Positions 1-9,161 are shown, counted from the stretch's first letter. The stretch is DNA of 64,000 bases from Pengzhenrongella sp031582905 (GCF_031582905.1 NZ_CP133990.1:2294001-2358000), one strand, 5' to 3'. Notes: generated by a model not told the origin, from the sequence alone. Numbers and translations: made by a program.

Positions 1-782
1 ACGTCCGCCAGGACCGCCGCGAGGCGACCGAGCGCGGCGGCGTCCGGTCCGCGCCCACCCCGGCGCACCTCGTCGACCTCCTGGCGCCAGGCCAGCAGGC
101 CGTCGCCGCGCCACCGTGCCACGGCCGCCGGGCCCTGCTCCTCGGCGACGACGCGCCGCGCGAGGCGGCGCGCCGCGGCGCGGGTGGCGTTGCGGCGCGC
201 CGCCGCGGACGCGGGGACGTCCGGGACCAGCGCTTCACGGGAGTCGGCGACCATGGCGCCGGCGAGCACCATGTGGGCGCCCACCTCGGTCGACTCCAGG
301 TCACGCAGCGGCCGGCCACCGGGCGGGCAGCAGTCCGCGTCCACGCAGTCCAGCGAGAGGTAGCCCGACGGTGCGACCACCCACACCGCGACGTCGCCGA
401 GGAAGGCGGCAGCGGCAGCGCGGAACACCTGGACCGCGGTCGGCGTCTCCCCCGGCGCCTCGGCGGTCGCACCGTCGGACGACCGGACGTGCGAGCACGC
501 CTCGGCGCCCACGGCCCGCGGGTCGTCGTCGGCGTACACCACGAGCACCGCGTTCGCCGCGCCGTCGCCGACGAGGTGCGTGACCAGCCGCCGCGCCAGC
601 TGCGGGCCGAGGTCCGGGTCGGCGAGGTCGGCGAGGTCGACCCGGGCGATCAGGCCGACGCGTCCGCGCGGTGGCCTGAGGGCGACGGCGACCGCACTGC
701 GCTCGGGTCGGAACCCGAGCTGGTAGGGAAGCAGTGCGAGCAGCTCGCGAGGCTCGCGGACCCGGATCGTGGTGGCGTCCAT
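1..782 (-). CDS. DUF4192 family protein, 3' end cut by window edge
   Basis: About 260 residues are visible from ATG at 782 to the left edge; no stop is reached. The N-terminus (IRVREPRELLALLPYQLGF) and the signature around residues 165-185 (DCVDADCCPPGGRPL, with a Cys-Cys pair followed by PPxGRPL) match the DUF4192 family, which is widespread in actinobacteria and has no established biochemical function. The reading frame is uninterrupted with normal GC-rich third positions. It is divergent from the prenyl synthase gene across a 317-bp spacer containing short tandem repeats. Family assignment is from motif recognition; function unknown. Confidence 0.85.
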   Translation of the reverse strand, partial: MDATTIRVREPRELLALLPYQLGFRPERSAVAVALRPPRGRVGLIARVDLADLADPDLGPQLARRLVTHLVGDGAANAVLVVYADDDPRAVGAEACSHVRSSDGATAEAPGETPTAVQVFRAAAAAFLGDVAVWVVAPSGYLSLDCVDADCCPPGGRPLRDLESTEVGAHMVLAGAMVADSREALVPDVPASAAARRNATRAAARRLARRVVAEEQGPAAVARWRGDGLLAWRQEVDEVRRGGRGPDAAALGRLAAVLAD

Positions 783-876
783 GGGCTACAGGCAACCGCG
801 GCGTCGCACCACGACCGGCCGCCACCTGTCGCTGGTGTGGACACCCGCGCAGGCGCCCTGCCTGGGGGCGGGACAC

Positions 877-964
877 CGGCCCGAGCACCGGGCGGGTCAC
901 CGGGCACCACCGGGGTGCACCACCGGGCACACCACCGGCACACCACCGGCACACCACCGGCACG
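877..964. repeat. 11-bp tandem repeat in divergent spacer
   Basis: Three perfect copies of CACACCACCGG fill 928-960, flanked on the left by degenerate copies of the same CACC-GG pattern back to about 877. The 783-1099 spacer holds no convincing gene otherwise. The unit is not a multiple of three and lies outside the flanking genes. Confidence 0.8.
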
Positions 965-1087
965 GGACCTCGGCGCCGCCCGTCCGTCGAGGAGGACCTC
1001 CCCGGCGCACGGGCGCGCGGACCGTCACGACGTGCGGACCGCGACCGTCGGCGGGCGGGTGCGGGCAACGGGAGGACCCGTGCTGCG

Positions 1088-1093
1088 TAGGCT
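1088..1093 (+). promoter_or_regulatory. -10 element TAGGCT, leaderless start at GTG 1100
   Basis: TAGGCT is followed by six bases and then GTG, placing the predicted transcription start on the start codon. No -35 hexamer or Shine-Dalgarno is obvious. Confidence 0.6.
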
Positions 1094-1099
1094 GCCCGC

Positions 1100-2209
1100 G
1101 TGATCCGAACCGCCGCCGCCCTGGTCGACGTCGAGGAGGTCCGACCACGGGTCGACGCCCTCCTGGCCCAGTACGTGTCCGCCGAGCGGGTCGTCCTGAC
1201 CACCCTGGGTCCGGACAGCGCCGTGCTCACCGACGCGGTGACCCAGATGCTCTCCGGCGGGAAGCGGCTGCGCGCGGCGTTCTGCTACTGGTCGTTCCGG
1301 GCGCACGGCGGCCGCAGCGGCACGCCGGAGGCGGACGCCGTCCTGCGCGTGGGTGCGGCCCTGGAGCTCTTCCAGGCGGCGGCCCTCTTCCACGACGACG
1401 TCATGGACGACTCCGACACCCGTCGCGGGCTGCCCGCGGCCCATCGCACCTTCGCGGCGCTGCACGAGCGCTCGGGGTGGTCGGGTAGCCACGACCGCTT
1501 CGGTGAGGCTGCCGCGATCCTGCTGGGGGACCTGACGCTGGTGGCGAGCGAGTCGCAGTTCAGCCGCGCGACCGCCGCGCTCGATCCGTCGGTCGCGTCC
1601 GCGGCCCGTGACGTCTTCGACCTCATGCGGACCGAGGTCACCGCCGGGCAGTACCTCGACGTCCTCGCGCAGGCGCTCCCCTGGGGCGAGGACCCCGCCT
1701 CGGACGAGGCCCGAGCCCGCGAGGTCATCCGGGCGAAGTCGGCCCGCTACAGCGTCGAGCACCCCATCGTGCTCGGGGCTGCTCTCGCCGGGGCCGACGC
1801 GGCACAACGTCGCGCCTGCAGCGCGTTCGGGCTCCCGCTCGGCGAGGCCTTCCAGCTGCGGGACGACCTCCTCGGCGTCTTCGGCGACCCCGCCGCGACC
1901 GGCAAGCCGGCCGGCGACGACGTCCGGGAGGGCAAGCGCACCGTCCTCGTCGCCCGCGCCATGGCCGCCGGGGACCAGGCGCAGCGTGCGCTCCTGCGGT
2001 CCCGGCTCGGGGTCCGCGACCTGCCCGACGACGACGTCGCCGCGGTCGCCCGGGTGATCCGCGACACCCGTGCGGACGCCCAGGTCGAGGCCCTCATCGC
2101 CGACCTCTCCGGTACGGCGTTCGGGGCGCTGGCGGCTGCGACCCTCACCGAGCCGGGCCGGTCGATGATCGCCGAGCTCGCGCACGCCGCGGTGGACCGG
2201 GCCGCCTGA
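1100..2209 (+). CDS. polyprenyl (geranylgeranyl-type) diphosphate synthase
   Basis: Trans-isoprenyl diphosphate synthase of 369 aa that extends an allylic diphosphate with isopentenyl diphosphate to supply C20 or longer prenyl chains for lipid carriers, quinones or carotenoids. Visible motifs: GGKRLRA near residue 53, the first Asp-rich motif in LFHDDVMDDSDTRRG near residue 97, and the second in QLRDDLLGVFGDP near residue 253 with GKPAGDDVREGKRT following. The position next to a Rv2175c-like gene and a PASTA kinase mirrors M. tuberculosis idsA2 (Rv2173). Chain length cannot be read from sequence alone. The GTG start is chosen because it sits six bases after a -10 hexamer. Confidence 0.9.
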   Translation: MIRTAAALVDVEEVRPRVDALLAQYVSAERVVLTTLGPDSAVLTDAVTQMLSGGKRLRAAFCYWSFRAHGGRSGTPEADAVLRVGAALELFQAAALFHDDVMDDSDTRRGLPAAHRTFAALHERSGWSGSHDRFGEAAAILLGDLTLVASESQFSRATAALDPSVASAARDVFDLMRTEVTAGQYLDVLAQALPWGEDPASDEARAREVIRAKSARYSVEHPIVLGAALAGADAAQRRACSAFGLPLGEAFQLRDDLLGVFGDPAATGKPAGDDVREGKRTVLVARAMAAGDQAQRALLRSRLGVRDLPDDDVAAVARVIRDTRADAQVEALIADLSGTAFGALAAATLTEPGRSMIAELAHAAVDRAA

Positions 2210-2262
2210 CCTCGCGCGCGGCGACGCCACGCGACGTCGTCGGCCGCGGACCGCCCGACGCC

Positions 2263-2679
2263 CTAGACCAGGGTCTGCGCGCGGCGGCGGACCTCGCTCT
2301 TGGAGCCGGCCCGCAGAGCGTCCATCGGGGTCCGCCCCAGGATCTCGTCGGGCGAGAACAGCCACTCGATCGACTCCGCGGCGTCGAAGCCTGCGTCGCC
2401 CAGCACCGTCAGCGTTCCGCGCAGGGACGTCAGGACCGCCCACTGCGACTCACCGGCGCCGACCGGCGACGTCGGCGCGGCCGGGTTCGCGAGGTGCACC
2501 GGGACGAGGAAGTCGGCCGGTACCGACAGCACGGTCGGGTCGCCGCGGCGGACCGCGACGATGCGGCCGTCCTGGAGCAGGCGTCGGACCTTGCCCACGT
2601 CGATGCCGAGGCGGTCGGAGACGTCCGGCAGGGTCAGCCAGTCGCGGACGAGAGCGTCGAGGTCTGCGGTGTCGGTCAC
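2263..2679 (-). CDS. Rv2175c-like winged-helix DNA-binding protein
   Basis: 138-aa protein matching the Rv2175c family: an N-terminal HTH-like segment (LPDVSDRLGIDVGKVRRLLQ) and a C-terminal winged-helix-like part ending in VRRRAQTLV. In M. tuberculosis, Rv2175c is a DNA-binding substrate of the kinase PknL, encoded alongside it; the same neighbourhood occurs here, so this is the likely substrate of the kinase at 4328. Possible phospho-acceptor Thr residues sit at the extreme N-terminus. A longer reading to 2739 exists, but the GTG at 2679 lies seven bases after TACGCT, and the extra residues would be an arginine-rich, atypical extension. It converges on the prenyl synthase gene 53 bp away. 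Confidence 0.85.
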   Translation of the reverse strand: MTDTADLDALVRDWLTLPDVSDRLGIDVGKVRRLLQDGRIVAVRRGDPTVLSVPADFLVPVHLANPAAPTSPVGAGESQWAVLTSLRGTLTVLGDAGFDAAESIEWLFSPDEILGRTPMDALRAGSKSEVRRRAQTLV

Positions 2680-2686
2680 GAGCGCC

Positions 2687-2692
2687 AGCGTA
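2687..2692 (-). promoter_or_regulatory. -10 element TACGCT, leaderless start at GTG 2679
   Basis: TACGCT on the minus strand, seven-base spacer, then GTG. This decides the shorter of two in-frame starts. Confidence 0.55.
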
Positions 2693-2754
2693 CGCACGCG
2701 GCGCGCGGGCCTGCGTGCGGGTGAACTACACCGTCGCAATTACCCGGCCCGGCT

Positions 2755-2782
2755 TTTCACCGGTGCACGGCTCGACTACGTT
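2755..2782 (+). promoter_or_regulatory. possible promoter of the LysM gene
   Basis: TTTCAC (2755-2760), 16 bases, TACGTT (2777-2782) is a plausible -35/-10 pair giving a 5' UTR of roughly 65 bases before ATG 2856. I looked for a c-di-AMP (ydaO) riboswitch, frequent ahead of actinobacterial cell-wall hydrolases, and did not see its conserved blocks. Confidence 0.35.
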
Positions 2783-2855
2783 CAGCGAGTCACAGCAGTC
2801 ACATCGGTCCCTGCTGCCCCAAGAGCACCATCTCTCCCACTCCCCTGAGGTCCAC

Positions 2856-4277
2856 ATGACGCAGCCCGCCCCCGTCCGCCCGGACGCGACCCCGCCCTCG
2901 GCCGACCGGCCGACCGCCACGGAGCCGTCGGTCCGCGGACGGTCGGTCCGTCGGCGCGTCACCACGGGCACGGGCGCCACCCTCGCCCTCGCGGTCGCCT
3001 CGGTGACCGGCGCGGCGACCGCGCACGCCGACGAGCAGTACACCGTGCGCGCCGGTGACACCGTCTCCCACATCGCGCTGCGGTCGGGGACGTCGGTCGG
3101 GGCGATCGCCCGGGCGAACAGCCTGCCCAGCGCCGGCGCCATCCGGATCGGCCAGACGCTGACCATCCCGTCCGCCACGGCCCCCGCGGCGGCTCCCGCC
3201 CCGGCCGCACCTGCCGCCACCGGCACCTACACCGTCAGGTCGGGTGACACGGTCTCGGGCATCGCCGCCCAGCACCGCACCACCGTCGCCGCGGTCGTCG
3301 CCGCCAACGGGCTCGACGCCCGCGCCCTCATCCGCATCGGCCAGCGCCTGACGATCCCCGGCGCAGCCGGCGCCACCGCGCCGGCCCCGGCTCCCGCCCC
3401 GGCCGCACCTGCCGCCACCGGCACCTACACCGTCAGGTCCGGTGACACGGTCTCGGGCATCGCCGCCCAGCACCGCACCACCGTCGCCGCGGTCGTCGCC
3501 GCCAACGGGCTCGACGCCCGCGCCCTCATCCGCATCGGCCAGCGCCTGACGATCCCCGGCGCAGCCGGCGCCACCGCGCCGGCCCCGGCTCCCGCCCCGG
3601 CCGCACCTGCCGCCACCGGCACCTACACCGTCAGGTCCGGTGACACGGTCTCGGGCATCGCCGCCCAGCACCGCACCACCGTCGCCGCGGTCGTCGCCGC
3701 CAACGGGCTCGACGCCCGCGCCTCGATCCGGATCGGCCAGAAGCTCAGGCTCCCGGGCGCCACCGCGCCCGCCGCCACCCCGACGACCCAGCTCGTCGGG
3801 AACACCTTCGCCGGCCGGACCTACTCGAGCTCCGTGGTCGCCTCGGCGAACCTCAACAAGGCGACGCTGCTCGCGATGGGCGTGCCGTCCAAGTCCGCCA
3901 TGCAGGCGAAGGTCGTCTCGACCGCCCGGGCCCTGGGCGTCGACCCGGCGCTCGCGCAGGCCATCGCCTTCCAGGAGTCCGGGTTCAACCAGACCGCGGT
4001 CTCCCCCGCCAACGCCATCGGCACCATGCAGTGCATCCCGTCGACCGGTGTGTGGGTCGGTCAGATGGTCGGGCGCCCGCTGAACCTGCTGGACCCGGAC
4101 GACAACGTCACCTGCGGCGTCGGTCTCCTGCGGCACCTCGTGCGGACGAGCCCGGACCTGCCCACCGCCATCGCCGGGTACTACCAGGGGGCGGCGTCGG
4201 TGAAGCGCAACGGCATGTTCGCCGACACCCGACGCTACGTCGCGGCCATCCAGACCCACATGACCCGCTTCCGGTGA
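2856..4277 (+). CDS. secreted LysM (x4) lytic transglycosylase
   Basis: 473-aa exported peptidoglycan-acting protein. The start is ATG 2856 with GAGGT just upstream; a longer open frame to 2715 would add a non-signal leader. Arg-rich n-region then a hydrophobic stretch (ATLALAVASVTGAATAHA) with likely AHA|DE cleavage. Four LysM domains begin near residues 61, 125, 191 and 257 (QYTVRAGDT or TYTVRSGDT), joined by Ala-Pro linkers. The C-terminal half (about 345-473) is an SLT/lysozyme-like domain; IAFQESGFNQTAVSP carries the likely catalytic Glu, and AIGTMQCIPSTG and GYYQGAASV are family-like blocks. Expected to bind and cleave cell-wall glycan outside the membrane. The middle LysM units are near-identical in DNA. 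Confidence 0.9.
   Translation: MTQPAPVRPDATPPSADRPTATEPSVRGRSVRRRVTTGTGATLALAVASVTGAATAHADEQYTVRAGDTVSHIALRSGTSVGAIARANSLPSAGAIRIGQTLTIPSATAPAAAPAPAAPAATGTYTVRSGDTVSGIAAQHRTTVAAVVAANGLDARALIRIGQRLTIPGAAGATAPAPAPAPAAPAATGTYTVRSGDTVSGIAAQHRTTVAAVVAANGLDARALIRIGQRLTIPGAAGATAPAPAPAPAAPAATGTYTVRSGDTVSGIAAQHRTTVAAVVAANGLDARASIRIGQKLRLPGATAPAATPTTQLVGNTFAGRTYSSSVVASANLNKATLLAMGVPSKSAMQAKVVSTARALGVDPALAQAIAFQESGFNQTAVSPANAIGTMQCIPSTGVWVGQMVGRPLNLLDPDDNVTCGVGLLRHLVRTSPDLPTAIAGYYQGAASVKRNGMFADTRRYVAAIQTHMTRFR
3227..3720 (+). repeat. 198-bp tandem repeats encoding LysM-linker units
   Basis: 3227-3424 and 3425-3622 are identical at almost every base (one C/G difference seen near the unit start); a third copy from 3623 is identical for about 98 bp, then diverges after the GACGCCCGCGCC segment. 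Each unit encodes one LysM plus one Ala-Pro linker in frame (66 codons). Identity at synonymous positions points to recent duplication or ongoing homogenisation. Confidence 0.95.
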
Positions 4278-4314
4278 CCCGTCGCGCCTGACCGGCCCGT
4301 CGGGCCCGCGACCG

Positions 4315-4320
4315 TAGGAT
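4315..4320 (+). promoter_or_regulatory. -10 element TAGGAT, leaderless start at GTG 4328
   Basis: TAGGAT, seven-base spacer, GTG. An in-frame ATG at 4319 lies inside the hexamer itself and so is unlikely to be in the transcript. Confidence 0.55.
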
Positions 4321-4327
4321 GACCGCC

Positions 4328-6300
4328 GTGGGAACCACCATCAGCGACCCCCTGCTCGGCCACCTGGTCGACGGGCGCTACGAGGTCGTCTCCCGCATCG
4401 CGCGTGGCGGCATGGCCACGGTGTACCTCGCCGTGGACCGCCGCCTCGACCGTGAGGTTGCGCTCAAGGTCATGCACCCGCACCTCGCCGAGGGGGCGAG
4501 CGGCACCGCGTTCGTGGCCCGGTTCCGCCGCGAGGCCCGGGCCGCGGCGCGGCTCACCCACCCGGGCCTGGTCGGGGTCTACGACCAGGGCATCGACGGC
4601 GAGACCAGCTACCTGACGATGGAGTACGTCGACGGCACGAACCTGCGCCGTCACCTCGGTGAGCGCGGCGCGCTGACCCTGGACGAGGCGCTCGGCGTCC
4701 TCGAGTCGGTCCTCGACGCGCTCGCCGCCGCGCACCGCACCGGGCTGGTGCACCGCGACGTCAAGCCCGAGAACGTGCTGCTGGCGTCCGACGGCCGGGT
4801 CAAGGTCACCGACTTCGGGCTCGCGCGGGCGGTCACCGAGGTCACCTCGACGACCACCGGCACGGTGCTGGGCACGGTGGCCTACCTGGGACCCGAGCTC
4901 GTCTCCAAGGGGCTCTCCGACGCCCGGACCGACGTGTACGCGACCGGGATCCTGCTGTACGAGATGCTCACGGGCCGGCAGCCGTTCACCGGTGAGACCC
5001 CGATCCAGGTCGCCTTCCAGCACGTCAACACCGACATCCCTGCGCCCTCGCGGGCGGTCGAGTGGCTACCGCAGGAGGTCGACGAGCTGGTCGGCGCCCT
5101 CGCGGCACGCGAACCCGACGACCGTCCCGCCGACGCGGGCGCGGCCCTGACGCTCGTGCGCCGCACCCGGTCGTCCCTCGACGAGTCGGTCCTCGCCCGC
5201 CGGGCCGACGTCGAGCCGACCATCACGCTCCACCCGGCGACCGTCGACCCCGACGCCGACGCGGGCCGTGACGACCGCGGGCCCTCGACCGGCGCGACCG
5301 CGCGCCTCGACGTCGCCGCTCGCGGGACCACCGTCGCCCTCCCCATCGGCGCCGGCATCCGGACCGAGGAGGAGCTCGCGGCGGAGGCCCGCGCCGGCTC
5401 CGCACCGGCGCGCCGACGCCGCCGGCTGCGGTGGGCCCTCGTGGTGGCGCTGCTGCTCGCGCTGCTCGGCGCCGGGACGTGGTGGTACCTGACGTCCGGA
5501 CCCGGCGCCTTCACCACCGTCCCGGACGTCGTCGGGGAGCAGCAGGACGTGGCGGTCGACCGGATCACGACCGCCGAGCTCGACAGCACCGTGGCCGAGG
5601 TGTTCGACCCGCAGGCCGCCGGGACCGTCATCGGGACCGACCCGGGGCCGGGCGCGGCGATCCGCCGCGACGGCTCCGTGGAGCTCACGGTGTCCCGCGG
5701 CCCCGAGATGACCACCGTCCCCCGGACCTCGTGGGCGCCACCTTCGAGGCGGCCCGGGAGTCGCTGACCGCAGCGGGTCTCGTGCTCGGCGACACCGAGA
5801 CCCCCTACGACGACGAGGTCCCGGACGGTGTCGTCATGAGCGTGTCGCACGGTGCCGGTGCGGAGCTGCCCAAGGGCAGCGAGGTGGTGCTCACGGTGTC
5901 CCGTGGGCCCGCGCCGGTCACGATCCCGCAGGTCATCGGCGCGACGCAGCAGCAGGCGACCGAGGACCTCGAGAGCGAGGGGCTCGTCGTCCAGGTCACC
6001 GAGGCGTACAGCGACACCGTGCCCGCCGGCGCGGTCATCGACCAGGACCCGGCGCAGGGCACGCCGGGGCTGCGGCGCGACGTCGTGACGATCGTCGTGT
6101 CGCAGGGTCCCGAGCTCGTCGAGGTGCCGGACGTCGTCGGCGAGCAGTACGGGCCGGCGGCCGAGCGGCTCACCGCGCTGGGGTTCGTGCCGCGCCGCGA
6201 GAACGTGCTGGGGGGCTTCTTCGGCACCGTGCGGGACCAGAGCGTGGGCCCCGGCGACCGGGTGGCGCGCGGGACGACGATCACGCTCACCGTCGTCTGA
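4328..6300 (+). CDS. pknL: PASTA serine/threonine protein kinase (PknL-like), frameshifted as sequenced
   Basis: Membrane-spanning Hanks-type kinase of about 657 aa once one base is restored. The cytosolic kinase domain starts at about residue 17: IARGGMATVYLA glycine loop, VALKVMHP with the beta-3 Lys, HRDVKPENVLL near 141, DFGLAR near 161, GTVAYLGPE in the activation segment. One transmembrane helix (ALVVALLLALLGAGTWWYL) lies near 367-387. Four extracytoplasmic PASTA repeats follow, each opening with VPDVVG/IPQVIG-like motifs and ending TVSRGP-like; such repeats sense peptidoglycan or lipid II. The frame breaks in the CCCCC run at 5719-5723 at the start of PASTA 2. Context (Rv2175c-like and aroG neighbours) identifies it as the PknL ortholog. 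Confidence 0.88.
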
Positions 6301-6400
6301 CCCGACGGGCGCGCACCCGGCCCGGCACCCGGACGTCCGGACGTCCCGCTGACCCGTGCCTCGGCCACCACGACGACGGCCGGCCACCCCGAGACGACGA

Positions 6401-6435
6401 CGGCGGGCCGCCCCGGGACCGGGGGCGACCCGCCG
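6401..6435. terminator. bidirectional hairpin between pknL and aroG
   Basis: CGGCGGG (6401-6407) pairs with CCCGCCG (6429-6435), with further internal pairing CGCCCC/GGGGCG. It lies between two convergent genes; no T-tract, as common in high-GC actinobacteria. Confidence 0.65.
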
Positions 6436-6455
6436 TGCGCGCCGACCGGTGCCGG

Positions 6456-7840
6456 TCAGTGGCCGCGCATGAGCTGGACGACCTGGAACGCCATCTCCAG
6501 CGACTGCTGGTGGTTGAGCCGCGGGTCCACGAGCGTCTCGTAGCGCCGCGCCAGACCGGCGTCGTCGATCTCCTCGCTGCCGCCGAGGACCTCGGTCACG
6601 TCGTCGCCGGTGAGCTCGATGTGCAACCCCCGGGGACGGTCCCGAGCGCGCGGTGCACCTCGAAGAACCCGCGCACCTCGTCGAGCACGTCGGTCAAGCG
6701 GCGCGTCTTGTAGCCGCTCGCCGACGTGATCGTGTTGCCGTGCATCGGGTCGGACACCCAGGTGACCGGCGAGCCGTGCGCCGTGACCTTCTCCACGAGC
6801 GCGGGCAGCGCGTCCCGGATCGTGCCGGCGCCCATGCGGGTGATGAACGTGAGCCGACCGGGCTCTCCCGCCGGGTTGAGCCGGTCCATGAGCGCGAGGG
6901 CGTCGTCGGGCGTCGTCGTCGGGCCCAGCTTGACCCCGACCGGGTTGCGCACGCGGGACAGGAAGTCGACGTGCGCGCCGTCCACCTGGCGGGTGCGCTC
7001 CCCGATCCACAGGAAGTGGGCCGAGCAGTCGTACGGCAGACCGGTGCGCGAGTCGATCCGGGTCAGCGGCCGCTCGTAGTCCAGCAGCAGCGCCTCGTGG
7101 CTCGAGAAGAACTCCACGGTCCGCAGCGCGTCGAAGTCGGCGCCGCACGCGGCCATGAAGCGGATCGCGCGGTCGATCTCCGCCGCGGTCTCCTCGTACC
7201 GGGCGTAGGCCGGGTTGGCCATGAACCCGCGGTTCCACTCGTGCACCCGGCGCAGGTCCGCGAAGCCCCCGGTCGTGAACGCGCGCAGCAGGTTCAGCGT
7301 CGCGGCGCTCGTGTTGTAGGCCTGCAGCAGACGCTCGGGGTCCGGGACGCGGGACTCGGGCGTGAACGCGTGGGCGTTGATGATGTCGCCCCGGTAGGCC
7401 GGCAGTGTGACGCCGTCGCGGGTCTCGGAGTCGGCGCTGCGGGGCTTGGCGTACTGCCCGGCCATCCGGCCCATCTTGATCACCGGCAGGCTCGCGCCGT
7501 ACGTCAGCACGACCGCCATCTGCAGGATGGTCTTGATCTTGTTGCGGATGTTGTCCGCCGTGGCCTCGGCGAACGTCTCGGCGCAGTCCCCGCCCTGGAG
7601 GAGGAACGCCTCCCCGCGGGCGGCGGCGGCGAGCCGGCTCTTGAGGACGTCGGCCTCCCCCGCGAAGACCAGCGGGGGCAGCGCGGCGAGCCGGTCCCCC
7701 ACCCGCCGGACGTGCTCGGGGTCGGGCCACGTCGGCTGCTGGGTGACCGCGAGCGTGCGCCAGTGGTCGAGCCCGGCGAGGACGGCAGGGTCGCCCGCGA
7801 CGCGGCCGTGCTCGGCCGTGTCCGCCTGCGGGAAGATCAC
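6456..7840 (-). CDS. aroG: class II DAHP synthase, frameshifted as sequenced
   Basis: 3-deoxy-D-arabino-heptulosonate 7-phosphate synthase, joining phosphoenolpyruvate and erythrose 4-phosphate in the first shikimate step. About 461 aa after correction, usual for the plant-like class II family. Recognisable blocks: FLLQGGDCAETF, GRMAGQYAKPRS, LLDYERPLTRID, LWIGERTRQVDGAHVDF, NPVGVKLGPTT, HGNTITSASGYKTR, PGGLHIELTGDDVTEVLGG and the terminal FQVVQLMRGH. The frame is lost in a run written as CCCCC on the plus strand (6627-6631); one extra base restores VPGGLHIEL. The GTG start at 7840 overlaps the stop of the phosphofructokinase gene (GTGA), so the two are probably translationally coupled. Orthologous position to Rv2178c. 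Confidence 0.9.
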
Positions 7841-9057
7841 GACGACGCCGCCGGGACGAGCGGCTGGCCGATGCCGTCCAGCAGCTGTCCGAACCAGGGC
7901 TGCGAGACGTCGAAGGCCTTGCCGCCCGCGATCCGCGGGAACGCGATGGCCTTGAGCCGGTCGCCGTCCTCCTCGTCGTGACCGATGACGCCGGACTCCG
8001 CGCGCAGGGCGCACTCGACGGCGAGGTCGGTCATCGACTTGATGAGGCGCAGGTCCTCGGCGTTGGGCGCCGCGGCGCGCGAGTAGTACCCGCTCTTCTG
8101 CACCATGACCTTCTCCGCGCCGAGGAGCTCGGCGAACTGCTTCGCGAACCACTGACCCGGGTTGATCGTGTCCAGGCGCACGTGGCCGAACGGGTCGCGC
8201 GGGACGTCCTCGCCGGCGGCCTCGAGCTGCTCGACGATCTCGTGCATGCCGGCGCCTTCGGACAGGAAGATGTTGACGTTCCCGATCTCGTCCATGATCC
8301 CGCGCAGGCGCTGCGCCTCGTGCTCGATGTCGAGGGCCAGCTCCGGCAGGAAGACGGCGTGCACGTCCCACCGCTCACGGGTCAGGCCGATGCCCGGGAC
8401 CCACTCCTGGGTGTCCAGCCACCGGCGGTACTCGGCCGCCGCGGCGGCGGTGAGCCACCCGCAGTGCCGGCCCATGACCTCGTGGACGATCAGCATGCGC
8501 GGGCCGGAGCGGTGCTCGCCGATGATGTTCGCCGCGAACCCGGCGGCCTCCTCGGCCGCGGTCCAGGCGCCGAGGGACTGCTTGATCGGGACGACGTCGT
8601 TGTCGATCGTCTTGGGCAGCCCGACGACCGTGAGCTCGTACCCGTTCTCGTGCAGGTAGGCCGCGAGGTCGGCCGCGGTGGTGTTGGTGTCGTCCCCACC
8701 GATGGTGTGCAGGACGTCGACGCCGTCGGACTTGAGCCGCTCGGCCGCCACCTGCAGCGGGTCCTGGCCCTCCTCGACCAGGCCCCGCTTCACGAGGTCC
8801 TTCGCGTTGGTGAGCTTGACCCGCGAGTTGCCGATGGGCGAGCCGCCGAAGCGGTGCAGCAGACCGGCCTTGGCGCGCGTCTCGGAGTCGACGACGATGT
8901 GGTTGCCGGTCAGCAGGCCGTGGTAGCCGTGCTGGTAGGCGATGATCTCGACCTCCGGCGCGATCTCGGTGTAGCGCTCGATGAGCCCTCCGACGGCGGA
9001 GGACAGGCACGGAGCGAAGCCACCCGCGGTCAGGAGAGCGACGCGACGGACCGACAT
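7837..9057 (-). CDS. pfp: pyrophosphate-dependent 6-phosphofructokinase
   Basis: 406-aa cytosolic enzyme phosphorylating fructose 6-phosphate, probably with PPi. The nucleotide/PPi site reads TIGGDDTNTTA; the Asp after GGD, rather than the Gly of ATP enzymes, and the PKTIDND motif are hallmarks of PPi-PFKs. MGRHCGW is the substrate loop. Start ATG 9057 is preceded by AAGGG; a longer in-frame reading to 9102 lacks such support. Its stop overlaps the aroG start by four bases. The predicted -10 TAGGAT at 9164-9169 gives a leader of about 100 bases, including a GTGCGGCCGCAC palindrome. Direction of flux cannot be inferred because PPi enzymes are reversible. Confidence 0.88.
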   Translation of the reverse strand: MSVRRVALLTAGGFAPCLSSAVGGLIERYTEIAPEVEIIAYQHGYHGLLTGNHIVVDSETRAKAGLLHRFGGSPIGNSRVKLTNAKDLVKRGLVEEGQDPLQVAAERLKSDGVDVLHTIGGDDTNTTAADLAAYLHENGYELTVVGLPKTIDNDVVPIKQSLGAWTAAEEAAGFAANIIGEHRSGPRMLIVHEVMGRHCGWLTAAAAAEYRRWLDTQEWVPGIGLTRERWDVHAVFLPELALDIEHEAQRLRGIMDEIGNVNIFLSEGAGMHEIVEQLEAAGEDVPRDPFGHVRLDTINPGQWFAKQFAELLGAEKVMVQKSGYYSRAAAPNAEDLRLIKSMTDLAVECALRAESGVIGHDEEDGDRLKAIAFPRIAGGKAFDVSQPWFGQLLDGIGQPLVPAASS

Positions 9058-9161
9058 GAGACATACCCTTCGTAGATCTGCACCGGGCGGCCCGTCGGGC
9101 ACCGGAGCGGCCGTGCGGCCGCACCGGGCGAGGGCCGGGGGTCACCGCACGGGCGACGCGC

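Noticed and set aside
2700..2855. Possible c-di-AMP (ydaO) riboswitch ahead of the LysM hydrolase
   Set aside because: Such elements are common upstream of actinobacterial wall hydrolases, but the conserved blocks are not present in this leader.
3227..3805. Regular direct repeats resembling an array
   Set aside because: They are in-frame LysM-linker coding units of 198 bp without spacers, not a CRISPR array.
4315..6300. Two separate genes, a truncated kinase and a PASTA-only protein
   Set aside because: The second frame has no ribosome site or promoter and joins the first seamlessly with a one-base correction.
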